Assembly (NCBI GenBank): GCA_017524725.1
Contig: JAFXUZ010000043.1
Location: 17,568 to 81,567 of the forward strand
Reading direction: 5' to 3'
Source of the DNA: Clostridia bacterium
GTDB lineage: Bacteria > Bacillota > Clostridia > Christensenellales > Aristaeellaceae
Length of the DNA stretch: 64,000 bases
Shown: in pieces, positions 16,314-26,177 of the stretch
Position numbering within the stretch: the stretch's first letter is position 1
Layout: each line of letters starts with the position of its first letter
Translations under genes and position numbers: made by a program
The notes under the pieces: model-generated
Seen by the model: the letters and a program-made list of their open reading frames with translations, nothing else
What the model was told of the DNA's origin: nothing
Databases searched by the model: none

Positions 16314-19300
16314 ATGAAAAAAACTCACGCTGCTCTTCTTGCCCTGCTTATGATGCTCTTTCTTGCCTTCAGCGCCAACGCTGAGGTATCAGAGTGGCTG
16401 CAGGCGGATTATCAGTATACCTCCGCCGGAAAGATCGAATCGGTACGCTACCTGAACAGGAACGGCGACCTGACCATAGCCGACGACCTGGGTTATGCCC
16501 AGGCCATATATACATACAAGGCAGGCCGGCTGCTCCAGTACGAATACCAGGACGATAAAGGCACGCCCGTGGACTCTGTATCGGGATTCTGCCGCTGTGT
16601 GTACTCTTATGAAGGAAAGCGGGTCGTCTCTCAAGCCTATTACACAGCGGAAGGCGCTCCCGCTGTCGGTCCGGAGGGCTTTTTCGAGGAAAAAACCGCG
16701 TATAGGGAAGGAAATATCTCATCCATTACCCATTACGGTACGAATGGACAGCTTGTCTCTTCCGATTCCCTTTACGCAAAATATGAAGCCGTATACAAGG
16801 CAGACGCAAAAGATTCCCTCCACTTGGTTTCCGAGCAGTACACCTCCGCCGACGGATCGCTGTTCGCGGGGGACCGCGTTTGGGCGAAGGCTGTTTACCA
16901 ATACTCCGATAATTTCAAGTACAAAACGCTGACCGGTTATTACGGTCCGGACGGAAAACCCGTAGTGAATCCCTCCGTTGGCTACGCTTCCTGCGTATAC
17001 GACGTAAATCAGGACAGCGTCCAAAGGATCGCTTATTTCGATGCCGACGGAAGGGCCATGGACGGTCCGGAAGGCTGGTCGGCCTGCAGCTACACTTACG
17101 GCGGTTCTAAAGAGACCCGCAAATACACCTGCGCCGACGGATCCCCCTTTGTGAACAAAAAAGGCTACAGCATGATCACCCAGGTTAAAAACGGCAGCCG
17201 GGTGACAGAAGAGTATTACTATGACGGGGACGGCAAGCCCGTGTTCACCTCCGACGGCTACGCCGGCTGGAAAAGGACCTACGCCAGCGGCGGAAAGGTC
17301 GGCATGCAGGTATACCTCGGAAAGGACGGCAACCCGATGAACGTACCGTCCCTGGGGTACGCCCAGTTCAACCGTACTTATTCCGGCGGCCTTTTGACAG
17401 AGGAAATGTATTACGATGCCAGCCATCGCGAAGTCGAATGTGCGGACGGATACCACAAGGTGATCTACACCTACGATGAAAATAAGGACCTGGCCGAGGA
17501 ATGGTACTACGGCTTGAATAATTCACTGACCCCCTGCAGCGGCGGGTACGCCGGCAAGGCTTACGAATACGACTTTTCCGGCCGTACGACCAAGGTCATC
17601 TATTATTCGACCAACAAATCCATTCAGGCAGCTTCTGACGAAGCGCTCGGAGCCTCCGAGGTACGCACGACCTATGCCGGCGGGAAGGAAGCCACTGTCA
17701 GTTACTACCTGAAAGGCAAGGCCGCGCTCAACAGTGACGGCTATTTCCGCAGGGAAAGCGTTTACGACAAAAACGGCCATCTGACCAGCCGTTCCTGGTA
17801 CGGTACGGACGATACACTCATCGATACCTCAAAAGGCTATGCCAGGGTCGAATATGGCTATGATCCCCAGGGCAGGCAGATATCAGTCCGCTATTACAAC
17901 GCCGATATGGCCCTGATGACGCCGAAACAGACCGAATACGCCTACACCGAGACCAGGTACGGCGTGGATAAGACCATCTACACCCTGTATTATTTCGGTT
18001 ACGACGGCCAGCCCATGACACTGAAAAAAGGGTACGCCTCCCTCTTTCGCGTTGTAGACGATAAAAACAGGGTCATTGAGGAAAGGTATTACGGTATCGA
18101 CGGGGAACCTGTCACTGTCGGGGGCTATCACCTGATCCGCCAGGAATACGGCCCGAACGGAAAAGTAAGTTCGGTACGATACTTTAACACGGACGGAACG
18201 CCCGCCGTCGTGAACAACGGCTCCTCCGGCTTGAACTATAATTACGACGAAGACGGACGTGTGTCGGTCATCCGTTATCTTGACGGAAACGGCGCTCCCA
18301 TCGCTATCCGTGAAGGTTATGCCACCTTGACCAGGGAATACGACGATAACGGGAACATCACTTCCGAAAGATATTACGACACACAGGGCAAACCCGTAAA
18401 TCGCACAAAGGGATATGCAAGGATCGACCAGGTGTATGACGGCGAAAAACGCCCTGTCTTTACCACCTGGTATCAGCCGGACGGTCTTCCCGGGCTTGAA
18501 GGGGAGACCTACTGCAGCGCGGCGCGTATCTATGGCAAAGGCGACCAGGTCGTCGACATCGTTTATTTCGATGAAAACAGCCAGCGCGTTCTCTGCAAGG
18601 CAGGCTACGCCGAATTGAGAAACCAGTACGATCCCGAAAGCGGGGAGACCGTGCGATGGGAATGGTACGGGGCCGACGGAAGCCCTGTCGCCTATGACGG
18701 ATACCGTGCCGCGATGACAAGGGAATATGACGACAAGGGCAATGTGAAGCTTGAAAGCTATTTCGGTACCGACGGAGCCCCCGTCTTGGGTGAAAAGGGA
18801 TGGGCTTCCATCTACCGGGAATACAATGAAAGCGGAAAACCCATCCTGACCGTCTGGTACGGAACGGACGGAAAACCGGCTAACCCCTCCGGCAACACCT
18901 ACTGCGCCCTGAGGCAGACATATGACGAAAGAGGAAACTGCACGGAGTACCGTTATGAGGACGGAAACGGTCGCCCGGTGAAAGCCGAGGAAGGCTACGC
19001 CGTCATGCAGCGCATTTACGATGATAACCGCAAGGTTACGAGCGAATCCTATTTTGACGAAAACGCTCTGCCCCTTTTGAACGCCAAGGGTTATGCCCGG
19101 ATCACCCGGGAATATGACGGAAAAGGGAATATCACCGAAGAACGCTATTATGGCACGAATGGAAAGATGATCCTTGCGTCCTCGGGATATGCCATGGTCC
19201 GCACAGAATACGATGCCGCGTCGGGGCTTATGAACACCAGGACCTGGTACGATACCGAAGGCATGCCCCTGTGTGCCAACGGGTATTATGCGACGATCGA

Positions 19301-22300
19301 AAGGCAGTACGATGAAAACGGCAGGATCATCCTTGAAAAGTATTACGGTGCGGACGGTCTGCCGGCAGCCGGCAAGGATGGATACAGCGGGATCATCCGC
19401 AGATATGACGAAAAAGGCCGCGCGGTCTATATCAGCTGGTTTGACGAAAACGGGATCCCCGGCTTTGCAGGCGACCTGTATGTCAGCAAGGAGCAGGATT
19501 ACGACGAAAAAGGCAACATCACCGAATACCGCTACCTTGACGGCGCGGGAAAACTGACGCCCTGCAAAAACGGCTATTCAGTTCTTCGCCGGAAATACAA
19601 CGATAATAGTCTCGTGATCCTGGAGCAGTACTTTGGCTCCGATCTGGCTCCGTTCTCTGTTTCCAAAGGATACGCCGGAATTTCCAGGGAATATGACGCC
19701 ATGGGCCGCACTGTCCGCACGACATACCTTAACGCCGACGCATCGCCCGTAATGATCTCCGGCGGCTATGCCTCTGTAGAGACCGATTACACAGGCGATT
19801 CAAAACTGGTTTCCAGGAAGGTTTGGTACGACGCTTCCGGACAGCCGGTGCGCGCCAACGGTTATTACGCGGCAGTCGGCTACGAATACGACGGCCAGGG
19901 CCGCGTAGCCATGGAAAGCTATTACGACGAAAACAACGACCTTACTCCCTGCAAGAAGGGGTATGCTCGGATCTATAACGAATACGATGCCCAGGACAGG
20001 CCCGTATTTACTGTCTGGTATGATATTGACGGGCAGCCCTTCAATCCTGAAGGGAACACCTACCCGGCCCAGGAAACGGAATATGATGAAAAAGGCAACG
20101 CGGTCTGCTATCGGTACATGACCGCAGGCCATGAACCGGTCGCCTGCGCAGCAGGCTACCAGGTCCTCCGACTTGCCTATGACGGCAATGGCAAAGTCAC
20201 CGACGAACGGTATTTCGACCATTCAGGCATGCCGGTCATGACAAAGAACGGAGCCGGTCTGCACAGGGAATACAACGAATACGGCCGTGTGACGCTGATC
20301 CGGTATCTTGACGAGGAAGACGATCCCTTCATGCTGTCGGACGGGTACGCCGAAAAACATACGGAATATTCCGGTTCCACCGCCCTCGTCACCCGTGAAG
20401 CCTGGTATGACAATCATGGCTCCTTTGTCGCCCCCGACGGCTATTACGCCATCGTAGAACGCAGTTATGATGCTGAAGGCAGAGTCGCTAACGAAAAATA
20501 CTACGGCACGGACACGAAGCCTGCCGCCTGCAAAGCCGGCTATGCCGTCGTTACCAGGGAATACGACGAAAACGGGAATGTTTCGCTTGAACAGTATTAC
20601 GACCAGGCCGGCGGCCCATTCGTTACTGACAAGGGTTACAGCGGCATCCGCAGGGAATACAATGAATACAAACGGGCAACCTGGGTCTGCTATCTTGACA
20701 GCAATGCACAGCCCGTTGTAATCAGCGCAGGCTATGCTTCGGTGCGCACTGAATACTTGGGCAAAACGAAGTACGCTGTAAAGCAGTCCTGGTTCGGCGC
20801 GGACGGGGAACCCGTAAGCCCCAACGGTTACTACGCTGCTGTAGAGAAGACCTACGACGAAAACTATAAAGTCACTTCCGAACGATACTACGGTGTCGAC
20901 GGCAACCTTACCCTGTGCAAGAACAAATATGCCGGCATCGACCGCAGGTACAACGACAAGGAACAGGTCATCTATGAAAAGTGGTACGATGCTTCCGGCA
21001 ATCCGTTCAATCCGAGCGGCAATACCTTCGTCGCCCAGGAGATCTCCTATAACGAGGACGGCAGGGCTTCGGAATACCGCTACCTGGATGAAAACGACCG
21101 GCCTGTCAAATGCAGCGCCGGATACGAGGCTCAGGGCCGTATCTACGACGAAAAGGGCAATGTCGCCGAATATACCTACCTTGACGCGAACGGAGTCCTT
21201 ACCCCATGCGCTTCTGGTTACGCATATCTCCGTCGTGAGTATGACGACAGCAAAAATGTCATCCTCGAAACCTATTTCGGCACCGACGGGCAGCCGTATG
21301 AAATGTCTAAGGGGTACTGCGGGATCCGCAGGGAATACAATGAATTCAAACGGGTAATCTTTACATGCTTCCTTGACGCTGAAGGCAGGCCTGTCCTGAC
21401 CAAAGACGGTTATGCCTCTGAGCGCTCCGAATACCTGGGCAATACGAAATACGCGACCAAACAGGCCTGGTTCGGCGCGGACGGGGAACCTGTGAGCCCC
21501 AACGGATATTATGTCCGCATTGAGAAGGGCTACGACGAGAATTACAAGGTCACATCAGAACGGTACTACGGCGCTGACGGTCAGCTTGCTCTCAGTAAGA
21601 ACAAATATGCCGGCATCGACCGCAGGTACAACGATAAGGGGCAAGTCGTCTATGAAAAGTGGTACGATGCTTTAGGCAATCCCTTCAATCCTAGCGGCAA
21701 TACCTTCGCCGCCCAGGAGATCTCCTATAACGAGGACGGCAAGGCTTCGGAATACCGCTACCTGGATGAAAACGACCAGCCTGTCAAATGCAGCGACGGG
21801 TACGAAGTCCAGGGCCGCACTTATGATGAAAAAGGCAATGTCGCCGAATACGCCTACCGCGACGTTTCCGGCGCTCCGGTCCCCTGCATATCAGGCTACT
21901 CATTCCTGCGCCGTGAATATGACGACAGCAAAAACGTCGTCCTGGAAACCTATTTCAGCACTGACGGGCTGCCGTATGAAATGCCGAAAGGTTATTGCGG
22001 GATCCGCAGGGAATATAACGAAAGCAAACAGGCGACATACACCTGTTACCTTGGCGCGGATGGGACACCCGTGGTGACCGAAGACGGCTATGCTTCTGTA
22101 CGCACCGATTACCTGGGCAAAACGAAGTACGCTTTAAGGCAGGCCTGGTTCGGCGCTGAAGGTGAACCCGTGATCCCCAACGGATATTACGCTGCCGTGG
22201 AGAAGACATACGACGAAAACAACAAGGTCATAACCGAACGGTACTACGGCGTCGACGGCAGCCTGACCCTGTGCAAGAACAAATATGCCGGCATCGACAG

Positions 22301-23543
22301 GCGGTACAATGACAAAGGGCAGGTCGTCTTTGAAAAGTGGTACGATGCCTCAGGCAATCCCTTCAATCCAAGCGGCAATACCTTCGCCGCCCAGGAGATC
22401 TCCTATAACGAGGACGGCAAGGCTTCTGAATACCGCTATCTGGATGAAAACGACCGGCCCGTCAAATGCAGCGCAGGGTACGAGGTCCAGGGGCGTACCT
22501 ACGACGAAAAGGGCAATGTCGCTGAGTACGCTTACCGTGACGTTTCCGGCGCTCCGACCCCATGCGATTCGGGATACGCTTATCTCCGCCGCGAATACGA
22601 CGACAGTAAAAACATCATCCTCGAAACCTATTTCGGCACTGACGGACTGCCGTATGAGATGCCTAAGGGCTACTTCGGCATCCGCAGGGACTACAACGAG
22701 AACAAGCGGGCGACATACACCTGCTACCTTGACTCGGATGGGAAACCCGTGGTGACCAAAGACGGTTATGCGTCTGTCCGCACCGAATATCTTGGCAATA
22801 CTAAGTATGCTACCATGGAGGCCTGGTTCGGCGCGGACGGGGAACCTGTGAGCCCCAACGGATACTATGTCCGCATTGTGAAGGGCTACGACGACAATTA
22901 CAAAGTCACATCAGAACGTTACTACGGCGCTGACGGTCAGCTTGCTCTCTGCAAGAACAAATATGCCGGTATCGACCGCAGGTACAACGATAAGGGGCAG
23001 GTCGTCTACGAAAAATGGTACGACACTGACGGTGTGCCTTTCAGCCCCACCGGAAACACCTTTGTCGCCCAGGAGATCGCATACAACAACGAAGGCAAGG
23101 TCTCGGAATACCGCTACCTTGACGAAAACGACCATCCGCTGAAATGCTCCGCGGGCTATGAAATTCAGGGACGCATCTATGACAGTTACGGCAACGTCAG
23201 CGAGTTCGCCTACCGGGATGCCGACGGAAACCCGGTGATGTGTGCTTCCGGATACGCTTACCAGTATCGCGAGTACGACGCACAGAAGCATATCGTGCGC
23301 CAGGCTTACTTTGACACGGAGCATGCCCCTATCGATCTTAAAAACGGATATGCCGGTTATACCCAGACCTTTACCGAAAGCGGCAAGGTACATGTAATCA
23401 CTTATTTCAATGCAAATGGCGAAACCACGGAGATCAAGGGCGGTTATTCGAAAGCAGAATATATCTACAGCAGCGAAGACGTTCTCCTCAAAGTCGTTTA
23501 TACAAACCTTGCAGGCGAAACCGTCAAGGAAGAAAATAAGTGA
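16314..23543 (+). CDS. Giant secreted repeat protein (about 70 YD/RHS-like 32-residue repeats)
   Basis: A 2409-residue protein with a signal peptide (MKKTHAALLALLMMLF..., cleavage near ANA-EV). All the rest is tandem repeats of about 32 residues with the pattern Y-[DN]-x(8)-E-x-[YW]-[YFL]-x-x-[DN]-G-x-P-x(5)-G-Y. Some units have 34 residues (the GNT type). The pattern recalls YD/RHS repeats, but there is no RHS core, no toxin tip, and no LPXTG, SLH or membrane anchor at the C-terminus (ending AGETVKEENK). It may be a long extended beta-structure at the surface or released. GAGAGGAGAT precedes the ATG, and the gene is alone with its own promoter and terminator. Function unknown; adhesin, structural or glycan-binding roles are guesses. 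Confidence 0.9.
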   Translation: MKKTHAALLALLMMLFLAFSANAEVSEWLQADYQYTSAGKIESVRYLNRNGDLTIADDLGYAQAIYTYKAGRLLQYEYQDDKGTPVDSVSGFCRCVYSYEGKRVVSQAYYTAEGAPAVGPEGFFEEKTAYREGNISSITHYGTNGQLVSSDSLYAKYEAVYKADAKDSLHLVSEQYTSADGSLFAGDRVWAKAVYQYSDNFKYKTLTGYYGPDGKPVVNPSVGYASCVYDVNQDSVQRIAYFDADGRAMDGPEGWSACSYTYGGSKETRKYTCADGSPFVNKKGYSMITQVKNGSRVTEEYYYDGDGKPVFTSDGYAGWKRTYASGGKVGMQVYLGKDGNPMNVPSLGYAQFNRTYSGGLLTEEMYYDASHREVECADGYHKVIYTYDENKDLAEEWYYGLNNSLTPCSGGYAGKAYEYDFSGRTTKVIYYSTNKSIQAASDEALGASEVRTTYAGGKEATVSYYLKGKAALNSDGYFRRESVYDKNGHLTSRSWYGTDDTLIDTSKGYARVEYGYDPQGRQISVRYYNADMALMTPKQTEYAYTETRYGVDKTIYTLYYFGYDGQPMTLKKGYASLFRVVDDKNRVIEERYYGIDGEPVTVGGYHLIRQEYGPNGKVSSVRYFNTDGTPAVVNNGSSGLNYNYDEDGRVSVIRYLDGNGAPIAIREGYATLTREYDDNGNITSERYYDTQGKPVNRTKGYARIDQVYDGEKRPVFTTWYQPDGLPGLEGETYCSAARIYGKGDQVVDIVYFDENSQRVLCKAGYAELRNQYDPESGETVRWEWYGADGSPVAYDGYRAAMTREYDDKGNVKLESYFGTDGAPVLGEKGWASIYREYNESGKPILTVWYGTDGKPANPSGNTYCALRQTYDERGNCTEYRYEDGNGRPVKAEEGYAVMQRIYDDNRKVTSESYFDENALPLLNAKGYARITREYDGKGNITEERYYGTNGKMILASSGYAMVRTEYDAASGLMNTRTWYDTEGMPLCANGYYATIERQYDENGRIILEKYYGADGLPAAGKDGYSGIIRRYDEKGRAVYISWFDENGIPGFAGDLYVSKEQDYDEKGNITEYRYLDGAGKLTPCKNGYSVLRRKYNDNSLVILEQYFGSDLAPFSVSKGYAGISREYDAMGRTVRTTYLNADASPVMISGGYASVETDYTGDSKLVSRKVWYDASGQPVRANGYYAAVGYEYDGQGRVAMESYYDENNDLTPCKKGYARIYNEYDAQDRPVFTVWYDIDGQPFNPEGNTYPAQETEYDEKGNAVCYRYMTAGHEPVACAAGYQVLRLAYDGNGKVTDERYFDHSGMPVMTKNGAGLHREYNEYGRVTLIRYLDEEDDPFMLSDGYAEKHTEYSGSTALVTREAWYDNHGSFVAPDGYYAIVERSYDAEGRVANEKYYGTDTKPAACKAGYAVVTREYDENGNVSLEQYYDQAGGPFVTDKGYSGIRREYNEYKRATWVCYLDSNAQPVVISAGYASVRTEYLGKTKYAVKQSWFGADGEPVSPNGYYAAVEKTYDENYKVTSERYYGVDGNLTLCKNKYAGIDRRYNDKEQVIYEKWYDASGNPFNPSGNTFVAQEISYNEDGRASEYRYLDENDRPVKCSAGYEAQGRIYDEKGNVAEYTYLDANGVLTPCASGYAYLRREYDDSKNVILETYFGTDGQPYEMSKGYCGIRREYNEFKRVIFTCFLDAEGRPVLTKDGYASERSEYLGNTKYATKQAWFGADGEPVSPNGYYVRIEKGYDENYKVTSERYYGADGQLALSKNKYAGIDRRYNDKGQVVYEKWYDALGNPFNPSGNTFAAQEISYNEDGKASEYRYLDENDQPVKCSDGYEVQGRTYDEKGNVAEYAYRDVSGAPVPCISGYSFLRREYDDSKNVVLETYFSTDGLPYEMPKGYCGIRREYNESKQATYTCYLGADGTPVVTEDGYASVRTDYLGKTKYALRQAWFGAEGEPVIPNGYYAAVEKTYDENNKVITERYYGVDGSLTLCKNKYAGIDRRYNDKGQVVFEKWYDASGNPFNPSGNTFAAQEISYNEDGKASEYRYLDENDRPVKCSAGYEVQGRTYDEKGNVAEYAYRDVSGAPTPCDSGYAYLRREYDDSKNIILETYFGTDGLPYEMPKGYFGIRRDYNENKRATYTCYLDSDGKPVVTKDGYASVRTEYLGNTKYATMEAWFGADGEPVSPNGYYVRIVKGYDDNYKVTSERYYGADGQLALCKNKYAGIDRRYNDKGQVVYEKWYDTDGVPFSPTGNTFVAQEIAYNNEGKVSEYRYLDENDHPLKCSAGYEIQGRIYDSYGNVSEFAYRDADGNPVMCASGYAYQYREYDAQKHIVRQAYFDTEHAPIDLKNGYAGYTQTFTESGKVHVITYFNANGETTEIKGGYSKAEYIYSSEDVLLKVVYTNLAGETVKEENK
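20921..23052 (+). repeat. 678-bp higher-order tandem repeat
   Basis: Within the giant repeat gene a block of seven 32-residue units (226 residues) recurs at exact 678-bp spacing. The landmark GAACAAATAT occurs at 20921, 21599, 22277 and 22955, and the 'GNT' unit at 21018, 21696, 22374 and 23052. The nucleotide sequences of the blocks are nearly identical over long runs, unlike earlier repeats. This points to recent duplication or gene conversion. Confidence 0.9.
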
Positions 23544-23556
23544 TCTCATCCATACC

Positions 23557-23580
23557 GGGCCTGATCTTATGATCAGGCCC
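23557..23580 (+). terminator. intrinsic terminator after the giant repeat gene
   Basis: A 10-bp perfect stem (23557-23566 with 23571-23580), TTAT loop, followed by ATTGTTTG. Confidence 0.8.
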
Positions 23581-23598
23581 ATTGTTTGCCTTAAATGA

Positions 23599-23617
23599 CC
23601 AAATTTGTCGAATTTGG
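23599..23617. promoter_or_regulatory. 19-bp palindrome, possible operator for the sugar kinase
   Basis: CCAAATT-TGTCG-AATTTGG: two 7-bp arms around 5 bp, just upstream of the promoter at 23629-23657. A regulator site is plausible but unproven. Confidence 0.4.
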
Positions 23618-23628
23618 CAGATTTAGCA

Positions 23629-23657
23629 TTGAATTGCACCGGTTTTCATGTTATTAT
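23629..23657 (+). promoter_or_regulatory. promoter of the sugar kinase gene
   Basis: TTGAAT (23629-23634), 17 bp, TATTAT (23652-23657), about 50 bp before the ATG at 23709. Confidence 0.5.
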
Positions 23658-23708
23658 ATCCATGTTCCAAGAAAATATTCGGTCATTCGATCAAGGAGGA
23701 AAAAGCCC

Positions 23709-24806
23709 ATGGATATGAATCTGCGCCCCGCAAATGAATGCAAGTTTGACGCCGTCAGCCTTGGCGAAATCATGCTCCGCCTGGATCCCGGCGAAGGCCG
23801 TATCCGCACTGCCCGTTCCTTCCGTGCCTGGGAAGGCGGCGGTGAATACAACGTGATCCGCGGCCTGCGCAAATGCTTCGGACTCAGGACAGCCGTAATC
23901 ACCGCTTTCGCTGAAAACGAAGTCGGCTACCTGATGGAAGACTTCATTATGCAGGGCGGCGTTGACACTTCGCTGATCAAATGGATGAAGACCGACGGCA
24001 TCGGCCGCATCTGCCGCAATGGCCTCAATTTCACCGAACGCGGCTTTGGCATCCGCGGTGCCGTAGGATGCTCCGACCGGGCGAACACCGCTATTTCCAA
24101 ATGTCGTCCCGAGGATTTCGATTTTGACTACATCTTCGGCACACTTGGCGTTCGCTGGCTGCATACCGGTGGTATCTACGCCGCTCTTTCCGAGGAAGCA
24201 TCGGAGACCGCTATCGCCGCCATCAAGACTGCCAAGAAATACGGCACCGTGGTCTCATATGACCTCAACTACCGGCCCTCCATGTGGAGTGCCATCGGCG
24301 GCCAGAAGAAGGCTCAGGAAGTCAACCGTGAGATCGCCAGGTATGTGGACGTTATGATCGGCAATGAAGAAGACTTTACCGCCTGTCTCGGTTTCCAGAT
24401 CGAAGGCAACGACGCCAATCTTAAAGAACTGAATATCGAAGGCTACAAGAAGATGATCAACGAAGCGGCCAAGACCTATCCCAACTTCAAAGTCGTCGCC
24501 ACCACACTGCGTACCGTTAAAACCGCTACTGTAAATGACTGGAAAGCACTCTGCTGGGCTGACGGTGAGATCTATCTTTCCAAGGCCTATGACGGGCTTG
24601 AGATCATGGATCGCGTCGGCGGCGGCGATTCCTTCGCTTCCGGCCTTGTTTACGGCCTGATCTCCACCGGTGATCCCGAGAAGGCGGTCAATTATGGTGC
24701 CGCACACGGAGCCCTTGCCATGACTACCCCCGGTGATACCTCCATGGCCCATAAGAATGAGGTCGAAGCCATCATGGGAGGCGCCGGCGCCCGCGTCAAG
24801 AGATAA
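23709..24806 (+). CDS. kdgK: PfkB-family sugar kinase, probable 2-keto-3-deoxygluconate kinase
   Basis: A 365-residue ribokinase-like enzyme. The N-terminal part has the substrate-site segment WEGGGEYNV, and the C-terminal GGGDSFASG motif carries the catalytic Asp and anion hole. Between them is an EEDF/YDLNYRPS core typical of KDG kinases. KDG kinase phosphorylates 2-keto-3-deoxygluconate in uronate (pectin) breakdown, which would fit the GH105 operon 6 kb away; other PfkB sugars remain possible. The start is ATG 23709 behind AAGGAGG; the frame is open further upstream but without a site. It ends with its own terminator, so it is probably monocistronic. Confidence 0.88.
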   Translation: MDMNLRPANECKFDAVSLGEIMLRLDPGEGRIRTARSFRAWEGGGEYNVIRGLRKCFGLRTAVITAFAENEVGYLMEDFIMQGGVDTSLIKWMKTDGIGRICRNGLNFTERGFGIRGAVGCSDRANTAISKCRPEDFDFDYIFGTLGVRWLHTGGIYAALSEEASETAIAAIKTAKKYGTVVSYDLNYRPSMWSAIGGQKKAQEVNREIARYVDVMIGNEEDFTACLGFQIEGNDANLKELNIEGYKKMINEAAKTYPNFKVVATTLRTVKTATVNDWKALCWADGEIYLSKAYDGLEIMDRVGGGDSFASGLVYGLISTGDPEKAVNYGAAHGALAMTTPGDTSMAHKNEVEAIMGGAGARVKR

Positions 24807-24828
24807 CAATCCTTCCCCGTGTCTGTTC

Positions 24829-24858
24829 GGGCACTGTCCTTACGGCAGTGCCCTTTTT
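24829..24858 (+). terminator. intrinsic terminator after kdgK
   Basis: GGGCACTG (24829-24836) pairs with CAGTGCCC (24846-24853), followed by TTTTT. Confidence 0.85.
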
Positions 24859-24938
24859 CGGGTTCGTCGGTGTCCAAACGAACACCCCATGACGAAAGAT
24901 CTTACATCAAATGGCTAACAGAGGGGAGAGAACACTTT

Positions 24939-26096
24939 ATGTTATTAATCAGAAACGGGTTTGTAAAGACCGTTTCCCACGGCGACATCCCCGGAGGCAG
25001 TGTTCTTGTTGATAACGGCAGTATCGCCGCTGTTGGCAGGGACCTTTCGGTGCCTGACGGTTGTACGGTTTTTGACGCTCAGGGAGGTTATATTACCCCA
25101 GGGCTTATCGACGCCCACACCCATATAGGCTTGGATGAAAGCGCCGTACGCTGGGAAGGCGCTGATTACAACGAGACCAGTGCCCCTGTGACCCCGCAAA
25201 TGCGCGGGATCGACGGCCTGAACCCAATGGATCCGGCATTCTCGGAAGCACGGCACGGCGGCGTTACCACTGCTGTAACAGGCCCCGGATCTGCCAATGT
25301 GATCGGAGGCACTTTCCTCGCGGTCAAACTCTTCGGAGACCAGGTAGACGGCATGATCCTGAAGGATCCGGTGGCGATGAAGGTCGCTTTCGGTGAGAAT
25401 CCCAAGGGCTGTTACGGGCAGAACGGGCGAAAGGAACCGGTGACCCGCATGGCCATAGCCGCCCTGCTCAGGGAAACCCTTTGGAAAACCAGGAATTACG
25501 CACGGGAGATCGAAAGATCGGAAAAAGAAGATGACGGAAAGCGACCGTATGATTTTGGACTTGAAGCGATGCTCCCCGTCATCCGCAGGGAGATCCCTCT
25601 CAAAGCCCATGCACATCGGGCCGACGATATCCTGACAGTCCTGAGGATCGCAAAAGAATTCAACGTGGACGTGACCCTGGATCATTGCACCGAAGGGCAT
25701 CTGATCGTAGATACGCTGATCAAAGCAGAGCGGCCGGTACTGGTCGGCCCGACCCTTGGCGGGAAGAGTAAATTCGAACTGAAGAACAAATCCTTTGAGA
25801 CTGCCGGTATCCTTGCAAAAGCAGGGCTCACTGTATGCATCATTACCGACGCGCCGGTCATCCCGCTGGAACACCTCGCCCTCGCTGCCGGATTGGCCGT
25901 CCGTGCGGGTATGGATGAGGAAGACGCTTGGAAAGCCATTACCCTGAACCCTGCCAGGGTGGCAGGTATCGACACCCGTGTAGGTTCCCTGGACATTGGG
26001 AAGGATGCCGATATCGCCGTCTTTTCCTCCGATCCTCTCAGAGATATCCAGGCCCGCGCTATCCAGGTATTCATAAACGGCAGGCCCACGCTGTGA
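24939..26096 (+). CDS. Amidohydrolase (metal-dependent, imidazolonepropionase-like)
   Basis: A 385-residue amidohydrolase. The HxH metal motif is in DAHTHIG (about residue 59), then KAHAHRADD, DHCTEGH and ITDAP supply the later His and Asp ligands. A small beta-sandwich is formed by the first 50 and last 50 residues (ending VFINGRP). Members hydrolyse cyclic amides or remove N-acyl groups; the substrate is not evident. No signal peptide is present, so it is cytosolic. The start ATG 24939 follows GAGGGGAGAG; in-frame codons upstream lie across the preceding terminator and are not used. Confidence 0.9.
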   Translation: MLLIRNGFVKTVSHGDIPGGSVLVDNGSIAAVGRDLSVPDGCTVFDAQGGYITPGLIDAHTHIGLDESAVRWEGADYNETSAPVTPQMRGIDGLNPMDPAFSEARHGGVTTAVTGPGSANVIGGTFLAVKLFGDQVDGMILKDPVAMKVAFGENPKGCYGQNGRKEPVTRMAIAALLRETLWKTRNYAREIERSEKEDDGKRPYDFGLEAMLPVIRREIPLKAHAHRADDILTVLRIAKEFNVDVTLDHCTEGHLIVDTLIKAERPVLVGPTLGGKSKFELKNKSFETAGILAKAGLTVCIITDAPVIPLEHLALAAGLAVRAGMDEEDAWKAITLNPARVAGIDTRVGSLDIGKDADIAVFSSDPLRDIQARAIQVFINGRPTL

Positions 26097-26138
26097 CCTT
26101 ATACCGGCGGGCTTATATATCGCAAAGGTGTAAAAAAC

Positions 26139-26165
26139 GCGTCCCGGAACAAGATGCCGGGACGC
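26139..26165. terminator. bidirectional terminator between amidohydrolase and recombinase genes
   Basis: A 9-bp stem (26139-26147 with 26157-26165), preceded by AAAAAA and followed by TGCTTTTTC, so it serves both convergent genes. Confidence 0.8.
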
Positions 26166-26177
26166 TGCTTTTTCTCT

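Noticed and set aside
20921..23052. CRISPR-like array
   Set aside because: The repeats are coding, in frame, 678 bp long with 96-102 bp units, with no spacers and no cas genes.
16314..23543. RHS toxin or polymorphic toxin
   Set aside because: No RHS core, no hypervariable toxin tip, no immunity gene downstream; only the repeats resemble YD repeats.
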